From positions 1 to 24,034 of the forward strand of contig JBBIGV010000058.1 in NCBI GenBank assembly GCA_037447335.1: 24,034 bases of DNA, read 5' to 3'. Position numbers and translations under genes: made by a program. Shown piece after piece: positions 7,875-15,213 of the stretch. The notes beneath the pieces were generated by a model. That model made no database searches and was not told the origin of the DNA. It saw only the letters and a program-made list of their open reading frames with translations. Within the stretch, counting starts at the first letter, position 1; the number at the start of each line of letters is the position of its first letter. Source of the stretch: JBBIGV01 sp037447335 (GTDB lineage Bacteria; Bacteroidota; Ignavibacteria; Ignavibacteriales; Ignavibacteriaceae).

Positions 7875-8786
7875 TTATTTCTGAGTTATGCTGATATTGC
7901 CGCCGGATGTTTTAGCAACCAGCTTATTGCCCCCGCTATTAATATCAGCGAGAAATCTTGTCTTTGAAATTTTGATTGCATTGTTTGCGGTAAATGTGCA
8001 TTTAATCCTTCCGCCAGAAGTGGACATGTCTGCCGAAGCGTTAAAATTTTCGGGGAGCTTTGCATCAATATCACCGCCGGAAGTCCTCAGTTCAATTCCT
8101 TTGTTGTCGCCATTGTAGTCCAGAAAAATATCTCCGCCGGATGTTTTAGCAACTATATTCGCATCAGAACCTTTCAGCTTAATATCGCCTCCGGAAGTTG
8201 AGGCTTTAATATCACCGACAAAATTTTTGCATTCAATATCTCCGCCGGAAGTAGAAACATCGAACATGCCGTTTGCATTTTCCATTAAAATGTCACCGCC
8301 TGAGGTTCCGGCTTTCAAATTACCTTTTATCTGTTTAATTGAAATATCGCCTCCGGAAGTTCTTAACATGTTATCACCGGTAATATTAGTGAAGTGAATA
8401 TCACCGCCGGCAGTTTTTAAATTATTATTGAATCTTTCCGGAACTTTCACTTCGAACCTGACCTTAATGCCTCTGCCCCAGCTAAACCAGGAAGATTCTC
8501 TTTCGCCTTTGATCTCAACCATCTCATTATCAGCTTTGAAATGAAAGGTCATCTTTTCTTCGGCGATGTCATTCCCGAGTATTTTTACATAAACTTCTTC
8601 CTTATCCCAGCTTGTTATGGTTAAGTTGCCTGCGGCAGTTTCAATTTTCAGTTTCTTTCCTGATGCAATCGGAAAAGTTTTTTCGTGAAGAGTTTTAAGA
8701 TCCTGCGGGTTAGTGATCTGCAATGCGAACGCATCTGCAGAGAAGAACAAAGACAGAGTAACCAATATTGTAATTATGCTTTTCAT
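7875..8786 (-). CDS. Exported DUF4097 protein with TSGGD repeats
   Basis: This 303-residue protein belongs to the DUF4097 / putative adhesin family (PF13349). A Sec signal peptide covers residues 1 to about 22 (ends DAFALQ). The first third is a beta-rich region (FPIASGKKLKIETAAGNLTITSW). The rest is a run of about ten short coils centred on T[SA]GGDI, spaced about 18-25 residues apart, that should stack as a beta-solenoid. The match to this family is clear; a biochemical role is not established. An AAGGA site (8793-8797) lies six bases upstream of the ATG. The gene ends in its own terminator, so it is probably transcribed alone. No lipobox or T9SS domain is seen, so a periplasmic location is likely. 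Confidence 0.88.
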   Translation of the reverse strand: MKSIITILVTLSLFFSADAFALQITNPQDLKTLHEKTFPIASGKKLKIETAAGNLTITSWDKEEVYVKILGNDIAEEKMTFHFKADNEMVEIKGERESSWFSWGRGIKVRFEVKVPERFNNNLKTAGGDIHFTNITGDNMLRTSGGDISIKQIKGNLKAGTSGGDILMENANGMFDVSTSGGDIECKNFVGDIKASTSGGDIKLKGSDANIVAKTSGGDIFLDYNGDNKGIELRTSGGDIDAKLPENFNASADMSTSGGRIKCTFTANNAIKISKTRFLADINSGGNKLVAKTSGGNISITQK

Positions 8787-9122
8787 CTGACATCCTTGTG
8801 TTTTATTGTCGTAAAGTTAGACTCATAATAATCTGAATAAGTTACCAAACACGCCGCGAAGTTACATCTATATTTAACAGGTTATCATTTTTCATGATAT
8901 TCGGCAAATATCAGTTTTAAGAGACTGGATAGCAGGATGAAAAAGGCATAACACATTAAAACAATTGTAAAAAACGCAGGCGCGTTCAATTGAACGCCCC
9001 TGCGGATACAAAAATACACGTCCGGCTTTAGGTAGTGGGTGTGTAAAAATGCGCGAAAAAAAACATCATCACCAGACAAACTTATAATTTTCCTGGGAAT
9101 CAAAGTCAATAAATATAATAGC
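8787..9122. other. Intergenic region between divergent genes
   Basis: No gene is supported between the divergent DUF4097 and higB genes. Short open frames here have no start signal or recognisable protein pattern. The region holds a 30-bp near-perfect palindrome at 8975-9004 and a small hairpin GATATT/AATATC near 8900. It should also contain the DUF4097 promoter, which I could not place. Confidence 0.5.
8975..9004. repeat. 30-bp near-perfect palindrome
   Basis: A central 16-bp perfect palindrome, GCGTTCAATTGAACGC (8982-8997), is flanked by perfect 6-bp arms CGCAGG (8975-8980) and CCTGCG (8999-9004), with one C/C mismatch at 8981/8998. It is GC-rich in an AT-rich gap. No T tract follows, so it is more likely a REP-like element or protein-binding site than a terminator. 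Confidence 0.65.
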
Positions 9123-9153
9123 TTGTTCCCGATATGGGAACTTTGTATATTTG
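9123..9153 (+). promoter_or_regulatory. higBA promoter
   Basis: The -7 element TATATTTG (9146-9153) fits the Bacteroidota consensus TAnnTTTG, and TTG at 9123-9125 lies 20 bases before it, close to the usual -33 spacing. Read as a sigma-70 type site, TTGTTC and TATATT have 17-base spacing. Transcription would begin only a few bases before the higB ATG at 9163, giving a very short leader. Confidence 0.6.
9125..9141. promoter_or_regulatory. Putative HigA operator palindrome
   Basis: Perfect 6-bp arms GTTCCC (9125-9130) and GGGAAC (9136-9141) flank GATAT. The palindrome sits between the two promoter elements, where binding would block RNA polymerase. HigA antitoxins are known to repress their own operons by binding such palindromes; that this is the site is inferred from position. 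Confidence 0.6.
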
Positions 9154-9162
9154 TCCGTGCGG

Positions 9163-9450
9163 ATGATAGCCGTTAAAACACTTAAGGATTTTTGGCATAA
9201 GTATAATTATGCCGAGCAGCCTTTGAGAGCCTGGTATGCTGAAGCTAAAAAAGCAGATTGGAAAAATCCTGCTGATATTATAAAACATTACAGAACTGCC
9301 AGCATTCTTAAGAATAATAGAGTCGTTTTTAATATTAAGGGAAATGATTACAGATTAGTAACAGCCATAAATTATGATTTTAAAATTATTTATATTCGGT
9401 TTATTGGTACTCATAAAGAATATGATAAGATAATTGCAGAGGAAATCTAA
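9163..9450 (+). CDS. higB: HigB-type mRNA interferase toxin
   Basis: This 95-residue protein matches the HigB toxin family (PF09907, RelE/ParE fold), whose members cleave mRNA, usually at the ribosome. Family hallmarks in order are LKDFWHKY (7-14), PLRAWYAEAKKADWKNPADI (20-39), the NNRVVFNIKGNDYRLVTAINY core (51-71) and the C-terminal IYIRFIGTHKEYDKI (76-90). The ATG at 9163 is preferred over the in-frame TTG at 9151 and GTG at 9157 because those overlap the promoter and add residues outside the family. Toxin-first order is typical of higBA. The stop codon directly abuts the antitoxin ATG, so the two are translationally coupled. Length matches the family. Confidence 0.92.
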   Translation: MIAVKTLKDFWHKYNYAEQPLRAWYAEAKKADWKNPADIIKHYRTASILKNNRVVFNIKGNDYRLVTAINYDFKIIYIRFIGTHKEYDKIIAEEI

Positions 9451-9801
9451 ATGACAATCAAACCTATAAAAACAAAAAAGGACTATCAGTCTGCACTTAA
9501 AAAAATTGAAGATCTGTTTGATGCTAAGCCAAACACTCCTAACGGCGATTTGCTCGAAGTTCTGGTAACTCTTGTTGAAGCATACGAACAGAAGCATTTT
9601 AATATTACCCCCGCTGACCCTGTGGAAGCGATAAAATTCAGAATGGAGCAGCTTGGTTTAAAGCAATCGGACATCGCAAAAGTGATAGGGGGTAAAAACA
9701 GAGCTTCCGAGATACTCAACAGAAAAAGGGAGCTTACGGCAAAAATGATGAGAGACCTCCATAGAAAATTTAACATCCCCGCTGAATCACTTTTGGCATA
9801 A
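9451..9801 (+). CDS. higA: HigA-type antitoxin, XRE-family repressor
   Basis: This 116-residue protein is the partner antitoxin (COG5499, HTH_3). Residues 1-50 form an N-terminal helical region (IKTKKDYQSALKKIEDLFDA and LLEVLVTLVEAYEQKHF), typical of the HigA type that pairs with PF09907 toxins. A helix-turn-helix lies at about 68-105: LGLKQSDIAKVIGGKNRASEILNRKR. It should neutralise HigB by binding and repress the operon through the palindrome at 9125-9141. The ATG begins at the base following the toxin stop codon, and no other start fits. No terminator is obvious downstream. Confidence 0.93.
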   Translation: MTIKPIKTKKDYQSALKKIEDLFDAKPNTPNGDLLEVLVTLVEAYEQKHFNITPADPVEAIKFRMEQLGLKQSDIAKVIGGKNRASEILNRKRELTAKMMRDLHRKFNIPAESLLA

Positions 9802-9954
9802 TTATAAAAAGCTCAACATTATCTTAATCCTGTCGTTGATATAACTTTTACAGAAATATTTAACACTCCTTCGCTTCTCCCTGTCAGTTTGATTTCCTGT
9901 GTTACTCCGTGACTTCTGATTGTAACTTAAACAAAGAGCCCGATACACAAGCAG

Positions 9955-10072
9955 GGGGCTGTCCAAAATGTAGCACAGATTACTAATCTGTGCTACGATG
10001 AATTTAAATTTAATCTGAAATCAGACATATAAATTCAGAGTTGTTTGCAAAATTTACTTTTTGGTCAGCCCC
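9955..10072. mobile_element. MITE-like element with 14-bp terminal inverted repeats
   Basis: Left end GGGGCTGTCCAAAA (9955-9968) and right end TTTTGGTCAGCCCC (10059-10072) are inverted repeats with one mismatch, enclosing about 90 bases and no gene. GGGGCTGTCCAAAA-like ends occur on many insertion sequences, so this may be a non-autonomous derivative. No clear target-site duplication is visible. The 27-bp GTAG palindrome lies just inside the left end. Confidence 0.5.
9970..9996. repeat. 27-bp perfect palindrome with GTAG ends
   Basis: Arms of 13 bp, GTAGCACAGATTA (9970-9982) and its reverse complement (9984-9996), flank one central base. Both strands begin with GTAG. The core GCACAGATT is shared with the inverted repeats at 5370-5418 and 23215-23236, and ACAGATT with the tandem array at 1-68. 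Confidence 0.8.
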
Positions 10073-10170
10073 TACGGATAAAAAGATATATCGAATTAAA
10101 AAATAATTATGTCAAAATATCGAATAACTTTGGTCAGGAGTTATTATTTATTCTATTATACACCCCCACA

Positions 10171-10193
10171 CCTGCCTGTAGCAGACGGGCGGG
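10171..10193. repeat. GC-rich imperfect hairpin
   Basis: CCTGCCTG (10171-10178) pairs with CGGGCGGG (10186-10193) if two G-T pairs are allowed, with a 7-base loop TAGCAGA. Its base composition stands out from the AT-rich surroundings. It may be another small dispersed repeat; no second copy is present in the window. Confidence 0.4.
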
Positions 10194-10278
10194 ACTTCTC
10201 CCTTTGATAAGATTTTTTCATTTTCGTAACTTGTTTATGAAATTGAATTCAGATTAACAAAAGTTTTATTGAAGCAAT

Positions 10279-11121
10279 ATGGAAAGCTGGTTTTCGTCAC
10301 TGCAGCCTGTAGTAAGAATTCTTATTATTCTGATACTCGCATTCCTGGCTCACTTCATAATAAGGGAGTTAAGACAGTTAGTAAGATGGATACTCACTTT
10401 AAATCTTGGCAGAAGCGCATCAACTGAAGAAAACTTCACACGGCGTTATCCGAGGTTCGCTTCATTAACTACAATTGCTGTCGGTGCGGTTACTTTTACT
10501 ATATACTTTGCAGCAGTAGGGCTCGTGTTGAATGAGTTTAATGTTTCATTAACGGCTTATCTTGCAAGCGCTTCGGTTATAGGGCTTGCAATTGCTTTCG
10601 GTTCGCAGGGGCTTGTACAGGATGTTGTAATCGGCCTTACTCTTATTTTTTCTGATGTGTTAAAAGTACAGGATGTGGTTGAAGTTTCGGGGCAGATCGG
10701 AAGGGTTGAGAATATCGGGCTAAGGTTTACTACTATTATAAATCATCAGGGTCAAACTATTTTTCTTCCTAACAGAAACATCGGAATGATAAGCCGTTAT
10801 CGCAACGGTGTTGTGCGTGCTTATGTTGATATTCAGGTCCCGGATTCTGTACCCGAACCATCATTGATTGAAATGATAGAAAGAATTTCTGTTGGTATGC
10901 AAAGCCAGTTTAATACTATAATTCTTAGCAAACCTGAGCTGCAGGGTGTTAAGGAAGTTGAAGGTAAAGAATGGAAGTATCTCCGGCTCCGATTACGAAT
11001 CTGGCCCGGTCAGAATACATTAATTGATACTGTTGTAAGACAACGAATTATAAATGAGCTGAAAAAACTTTTCCCGGAATATTCCGACTGGATGGTTACT
11101 GTAACTTACCGTGCTCAATAA
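10279..11121 (+). CDS. MscS-family mechanosensitive channel
   Basis: This 280-residue inner-membrane protein belongs to the MscS family (PF00924), channels that open under membrane tension to release solutes in osmotic down-shock. Three membrane helices are seen: about 11-28 (VVRILIILILAFLAHFII), 62-85 (LTTIAVGAVTFTIYFAAVGLVL) and the pore-lining TM3 at about 92-120 with the Gly/Ala pattern ASVIGLAIAFGSQGLVQDVVIG. The beta domain follows (VQDVVEVSGQIGRVENIGLRFT, about 130-151), with the conserved FLPNRNIG at 162-169, then the alpha-beta cytoplasmic vestibule. Its length matches the short E. coli MscS type. The start codon has only a weak GAAG upstream. It is the first gene of a three-gene unit; the deiodinase-like gene follows after 16 bases. 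Confidence 0.92.
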   Translation: MESWFSSLQPVVRILIILILAFLAHFIIRELRQLVRWILTLNLGRSASTEENFTRRYPRFASLTTIAVGAVTFTIYFAAVGLVLNEFNVSLTAYLASASVIGLAIAFGSQGLVQDVVIGLTLIFSDVLKVQDVVEVSGQIGRVENIGLRFTTIINHQGQTIFLPNRNIGMISRYRNGVVRAYVDIQVPDSVPEPSLIEMIERISVGMQSQFNTIILSKPELQGVKEVEGKEWKYLRLRLRIWPGQNTLIDTVVRQRIINELKKLFPEYSDWMVTVTYRAQ

Positions 11122-11137
11122 ATCAAAGGACGAAAAT

Positions 11138-11806
11138 ATGGCTTCTGAACAAATGGTACCGCTTAAAAACTTTCCTGTCTTTCCTGAAAAAGAAATGCTT
11201 CAAAGATCATCAGATTTTTATGAATTGATGAATAAGAGGAGAACAGTCCGGCATTTTTCAGATAAAGACATTCCAATTGATATAATTATTAATTGTATAA
11301 AAACTGCCGGTACAGCGCCCAGCGGAGCAAACCTGCAGCCATGGCATTTCGTAATTGTGCATGATAAGGAAACGAAAAAGAAGATCAGGATTGCCGCAGA
11401 GGAAGAAGAATTCAGGTTCTATCATGGTCGTGCACCACAGGAATGGCTGGATGCGGTAAAACCATTCGGAACAAACGAGTTCAAACCTTTTCTTGAAACT
11501 GCGCCGTATCTTATCGCAATATTTTTCAGAAATTATGAATTGAATGAAGATGGTACAAAAGAAAAAAATTACTATGCGATCGAATCCGTTGGCATTGCGG
11601 CGGGCATGTTGATAGCTTCATTGCATAATGCCGGTATTGCTACGCTTACTCATACACCAAGCCCGATGCAATTCCTTAATCAAATATTAAACAGACCGCC
11701 GCACGAAAAAGCATTTTTGCTGCTTGTCGCCGGTTATCCTGCGGATGATGTAAAAGTTCCTGCAATTACAAAAAAAACAATAGATGAGATAGCTGCGGTA
11801 ATATGA
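11138..11806 (+). CDS. Iodotyrosine deiodinase-like nitroreductase (FMN)
   Basis: This 222-residue protein belongs to the nitroreductase superfamily (PF00881) and most resembles iodotyrosine deiodinase (IYD), which reductively removes halogen from halotyrosines with FMN. RRTVRHF (34-40) and GTAPSGANLQPWHFVIV (58-74) are FMN-binding and core motifs. From recalled human IYD, the substrate-closing residues Glu157, Tyr161 and Lys182 align with no gap to Glu91, Tyr95 and Lys116 here, and the motifs ETAP, GRPPHEK-like and GYP also match. The ATG at 11138 has AAAGGA seven bases upstream (11125-11130); a GTG at 11111 inside mscS is less likely. The last codons overlap the next gene as ATGA, indicating translational coupling. 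Substrate specificity is inferred; other nitroreductase activity is possible. Confidence 0.87.
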   Translation: MASEQMVPLKNFPVFPEKEMLQRSSDFYELMNKRRTVRHFSDKDIPIDIIINCIKTAGTAPSGANLQPWHFVIVHDKETKKKIRIAAEEEEFRFYHGRAPQEWLDAVKPFGTNEFKPFLETAPYLIAIFFRNYELNEDGTKEKNYYAIESVGIAAGMLIASLHNAGIATLTHTPSPMQFLNQILNRPPHEKAFLLLVAGYPADDVKVPAITKKTIDEIAAVI

Positions 11807-12345
11807 AGCAATTAATAGCAGTTTATATCGCCTTATTCTTTTATTCTGATATAGAAGCTCAGTGGAGTGCAGAAGTTTTTTATGTAAGAAAAAATATTGT
11901 TCCGTCTGAAGGGTTCGGGATTTCAGTCGAAAGAAACTTACCGGTTCAGCTTCCTGAACTCGGATTTTCTTCAAAATCATCATTTACTTTTTTCAATGAA
12001 AAAACATCTGCAGGCAATAAATACCATAGTTTTGATTTGAACACCTCAATTGCGGCAGCATTTTATTTTAGGACAGTCAGACCATATTTGGGTTTGGGAT
12101 TAGGATTGCAAAACTTTACATTCAAACCTGTTAGCGGCAGCGGTTATGAAAGCTTTAACAAATTATTTTTTTCACTTATTTCTTTTGTTGGGATACGTTT
12201 TCATTTCAGCCCGCTGATACAGCCGTTTGGTGAGATTAAAATCAGCCGCCTTATACCTTCTCAGCAAAAAATTATTCCTGATAAATATCAAAATATCCAG
12301 TTGAAGATCAGTGCAGGTTTGCGAATTAATCTCGATTTACTTTAA
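11803..12345 (+). CDS. Small outer-membrane beta-barrel-like protein
   Basis: I do not recognise a named family. The 180-residue product starts with a signal peptide (MKQLIAVYIALFFYSDIEAQ, cleavage after residue 19 or 20). The mature part alternates polar and hydrophobic residues in strands such as SSFTFFNEKTSAG, YHSFDLNTSIAAAFYF, VRPYLGLGLGLQNFTF and IRFHFSPLIQPFGEIKISR. It ends in a strand with the pattern LKISAGLRINLDLL, as in eight-stranded OmpA/OmpW-like barrels. Its ATG overlaps the deiodinase-like stop by four bases. Co-expression with an MscS channel suggests an envelope role, which is inference only. Confidence 0.75.
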   Translation: MKQLIAVYIALFFYSDIEAQWSAEVFYVRKNIVPSEGFGISVERNLPVQLPELGFSSKSSFTFFNEKTSAGNKYHSFDLNTSIAAAFYFRTVRPYLGLGLGLQNFTFKPVSGSGYESFNKLFFSLISFVGIRFHFSPLIQPFGEIKISRLIPSQQKIIPDKYQNIQLKISAGLRINLDLL

Positions 12346-12383
12346 GAATTCAAAATAACAAATTAAGCAAGAAAGAATTTTTT

Positions 12384-13762
12384 ATGCAGGACGATAAGGT
12401 CTCCAAGCAAAGAGAACATAGCTTTTTTGGCGATGTACTGAATTATTTTAATCGCGCAGCAAGCTTTACAGATTATCCTGCCGGGTTACTATGCCAGATA
12501 AAATACTGCAACAGCGTCTATGAAATGAAATTTCCGATAAGAACAAAAAAGGGTATTGAAGTAATTTCAGCATACCGGGTGCAGCATAGCCAGCATAAGA
12601 TGCCAGTTAAAGGCGGAATAAGATACAGCCTTGCAGTAACACACGATGAGGTAATGGCGCTTGCAGCTTTAATGACATATAAATGTGCCGTTGTGGATGT
12701 ACCTTTTGGCGGTGCAAAAGGCGGGGTTAAAATTGATCCTAAAGCCTATACCCCTGTCGAACTTGAACAGATTACAAGACGATATACATCCGAATTGATA
12801 AAGAAAAATTTTATCGGTCCCGGGATTGATGTGCCTGCACCTGATTACGGTACCGGGGCGCGGGAAATGGCATGGATTGCTGATACTTATGAAGCCTTTA
12901 ATCCCGGGCAGATTGATGCAAGCGCTTGTGTTACAGGTAAACCGATTCACCTTGGCGGAATAAGAGGCAGAACTGAAGCAACAGGCAGGGGTGTGTACTT
13001 TGGCGTGCGTGAAGCCCTCAGCAACAAAGACGATATGAAAAAAATAGGGCTTACAACAGGTTTGCAGGGTAAAAGTGTTGTTGTGCAGGGTTTGGGAAAT
13101 GTTGGTCATCACTCCGCAAAGTTTTTCCAGGATGCTGGCGCTTCTATCATTGCTATTGCCGAATATGAAGGCGCTATTTATGATCCTAAAGGTCTTGACG
13201 TTGATGTTGTTTTTAATCACCGGCAAAAACAAAATCTATCCTGAATTATAAGAAAGCAAAAAATATTAAGAATACTGCCGATGCTCTCGAACTCGATTGT
13301 GATATCCTTATTCCTGCCGCACTTGAAAATCAGATACACAAGGGAAATGCAAAACGCTTAAAAGCTAAACTTATTGCCGAAGCGGCTAATGGTCCGGTTA
13401 CACCCGAAGCCGAAGAGATATTATTGAAAAAAGGGGTTCTTATTATCCCCGACCTTTACCTCAATGCAGGCGGTGTAACAGTATCTTATTTCGAGTGGCT
13501 GAAAAATCTTTCGCACGTAAGATTTGGCAGGATGGGTAAACGGCATGATGAACTTGTTAAGGCCACTCTGATTGATGCAATCGAAACAGCAATCGGAAAA
13601 TCACTTAATGATTCAGCAAAAAAAATTATTGCTCATGGCACTGATGAAGCCGACCTCGTTAACTCCGGATTGGAAGAAACTATGGTTGCATCTTATAATG
13701 AAACAAGGGACACGTGTAAACGAAATAAGAAAATTCCTGATCTCAGAACGGCAGCATCGTAA
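12384..13762 (+). pseudogene. Glutamate (Glu/Leu/Phe/Val) dehydrogenase, frameshifted
   Basis: Two frames together encode one dehydrogenase of about 459 residues. Frame one (12384-13244) has HKMPVKGGIR (71-80), the active-site FGGAKGGV (108-115, Lys112), VPAPD (150-154) and the Rossmann GLGNVG (236-241), then stops after NHRQKQNLS. The rest (KSILNYKKAKNIKNTADALELDCDILIPAALEN and on) continues in the -1 frame to 13762. Stop codons in that frame at 13196, 13202 and 13214 place the shift between 13217 and 13244. One extra A in the A5 run 13225-13229 would give a normal NHRQKTKSILN junction. No other defect is seen, so this is a very recent mutation or a sequencing error. It would deaminate glutamate or another amino acid if intact. 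It converges on a second dehydrogenase gene. Confidence 0.85.
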
Positions 13763-13800
13763 CTGCAATTGATAAGATAGCAGCTTCATATATTTCGCTT

Positions 13801-13832
13801 GGAATATTTCCTTGATCAGTCAAGGAATATCC
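13801..13832. repeat. Hairpin between convergent dehydrogenase genes
   Basis: Perfect arms TCCTTGA (13809-13815) and TCAAGGA (13820-13826) with loop TCAG, extended imperfectly by GGAATAT and ATATCC on the outside. It lies midway between the two convergent genes, where a transcription end would be expected, but no T run follows, so terminator function is unproven. Confidence 0.4.
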
Positions 13833-13963
13833 AATCAATGAATACCTGTTGGCAGATCTGAAAGTTTTTTTACCTGATGATGGATAAAAATTTTTTATAT
13901 AAAATTTGAATTCGTGTAACAGTAGTATCCTGTAAGTTTTCAGAGAATAACTCGTTTTGAATC

Positions 13964-15211
13964 TTAAACCCACCCTCTGAGTTTGCATGCTTCAGCCACA
14001 CGGGCAACACCTACTACCATAGCAGCCAAACGAGGATGCACCTTCTTTTCTTTAACTGCTTCCTGCACTGTGTGATATGCCTTTGTGAGCTTTTTGTCAA
14101 GTCTTTCATGAACAAGCTCTTCATCCCAGAAGTAAGAATAGTTATCCTGCACCATTTCAAAGTATGAAACCGTAACGCCGCCTGCGCTTGCAAGTATATC
14201 CGGAATAACGTGAATACCTTTCTTGTTAAGAATGATATCCGCTTCAGGAGTGGTAGGTCCGTTCGCAAGTTCACAAATAACCTTTGCTTTAATATCAGGC
14301 GCATTGTCTTTCGTTATTGCATTTTCAAGAGCAGCGGGGTATAAGATTTCAACATCAAGCTTTAGCAGATCTTCGTGAGGAATAATTTTTCCGCCGGGAA
14401 ATTTTGCAAGCGAACCGGTTTTTAGTTTGTGCATAACCAGTTCTTTGGGATCAAAACCATCGGGGTTATAAATTGCAGCACGCGAATCACTAACTGCAAC
14501 AAGCTTACCGCCGCCAAGTAATTCATGATGAAGCAATGCAGCCCGCTGCCCCGCATTACCAAATCCCTGTATTGCAAAAGCCTTATAAGGATCAAAGCCG
14601 TAAACTTTACAAGCCTCTCTGACAGTAATAACGCCGCCTCTTGCTGTTGCATCCCGTCTGCCTTCTGTTCCTCCGATTTGCTGGGGTTTATCAGTCATTA
14701 CGCCTGGCTGATGACGGTAATTTATAGTTTCGAATTCATCCATCATCCATGCCATTGTTTGCGGATTGGTGTAAACATCGGGCGCAGGAATATCCCTGTC
14801 GCTTCCGATAAATGGAGAGATTGCTCTAATATATTCACGCGAGAGACGTTCAAGCTCATTACGTGACATTGACTTCGGGTCGCAGCATACCCCGCCTTTT
14901 CCTCCTCCAAGCGGAAGGTCAACAACTGCCGTTTTCCATGTCATCCAGCATGCCAGAGCACGGATAGTATCAACTGTTTCGTCAGGATGAAAACGTATTC
15001 CGCCTTTTGACGGACCTCTGGCGAAATTATACTGAACGCGGTAACCCTGAAAGATTTTAACTTTACCGTTATCCATTCTTACATGCAAAGTAAAATTGAA
15101 TTCCCTTTGCGGATTGATCAGCAGCTCTCTTGTTGCTTCATCAAGGTTAAGGAGTTTTACCGCTTCTTCAATTTGCTGCCGCGCTACACTAAACGAATTA
15201 TAAGATTCCAT
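13964..15211 (-). CDS. gdhA: Glutamate (Glu/Leu/Phe/Val) dehydrogenase
   Basis: This 415-residue cytoplasmic enzyme should interconvert glutamate with 2-oxoglutarate and ammonia using NAD(P). Family landmarks are ARGPSKGGIRFH (64-75, Lys69), TWKTAVVDLPLGGGKGGV (91-108, catalytic Lys105), IPAPDVYTNPQTMAW (141-155, Asp145) and the Rossmann GFGNAGQRAA. The C-terminal PAALENAIT, CELANGPTTPEAD and ASAGGVTVSYFE blocks are complete. Length is normal for the small hexameric class. The coenzyme preference cannot be settled by eye. Its ATG is two bases after the stop of the small zinc-ribbon-like gene, so it is the last gene of a coupled operon led by a PPDK_N fusion. It is a paralogue of, and convergent with, the frameshifted gene at 12384-13762. 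Confidence 0.95.
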   Translation of the reverse strand: MESYNSFSVARQQIEEAVKLLNLDEATRELLINPQREFNFTLHVRMDNGKVKIFQGYRVQYNFARGPSKGGIRFHPDETVDTIRALACWMTWKTAVVDLPLGGGKGGVCCDPKSMSRNELERLSREYIRAISPFIGSDRDIPAPDVYTNPQTMAWMMDEFETINYRHQPGVMTDKPQQIGGTEGRRDATARGGVITVREACKVYGFDPYKAFAIQGFGNAGQRAALLHHELLGGGKLVAVSDSRAAIYNPDGFDPKELVMHKLKTGSLAKFPGGKIIPHEDLLKLDVEILYPAALENAITKDNAPDIKAKVICELANGPTTPEADIILNKKGIHVIPDILASAGGVTVSYFEMVQDNYSYFWDEELVHERLDKKLTKAYHTVQEAVKEKKVHPRLAAMVVGVARVAEACKLRGWV

Positions 15212-15213
15212 AA

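Larger units (their letters stand above)
9802..10278. other. Repeat-rich non-coding region
   Basis: This 477-base gap holds no gene I can support; one open frame of about 70 codons at 10045-10257 has no family resemblance and runs through repeats. The region contains a MITE-like element (9955-10072) and a GC-rich hairpin (10171-10193). The promoter for the mscS operon should lie in its last 80 bases, but I see no clear one. Confidence 0.6.

Noticed and set aside
10045..10257. 70-codon open frame after higA
   Set aside because: It starts inside the MITE-like element and crosses a GC-rich hairpin. It has no ribosome site and no recognisable protein pattern.
12669..13232. 187-codon open frame on the minus strand
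   Set aside because: It lies wholly inside the glutamate dehydrogenase gene, is antisense to conserved motifs and has no family resemblance.
13217..13244. Programmed ribosomal frameshift in the glutamate dehydrogenase
   Set aside because: The zero-frame codons here are CAA AAA CAA AAT, which do not form an X-XXY-YYZ slippery heptamer, and this enzyme family is not known to use recoding. A homopolymer indel is simpler.
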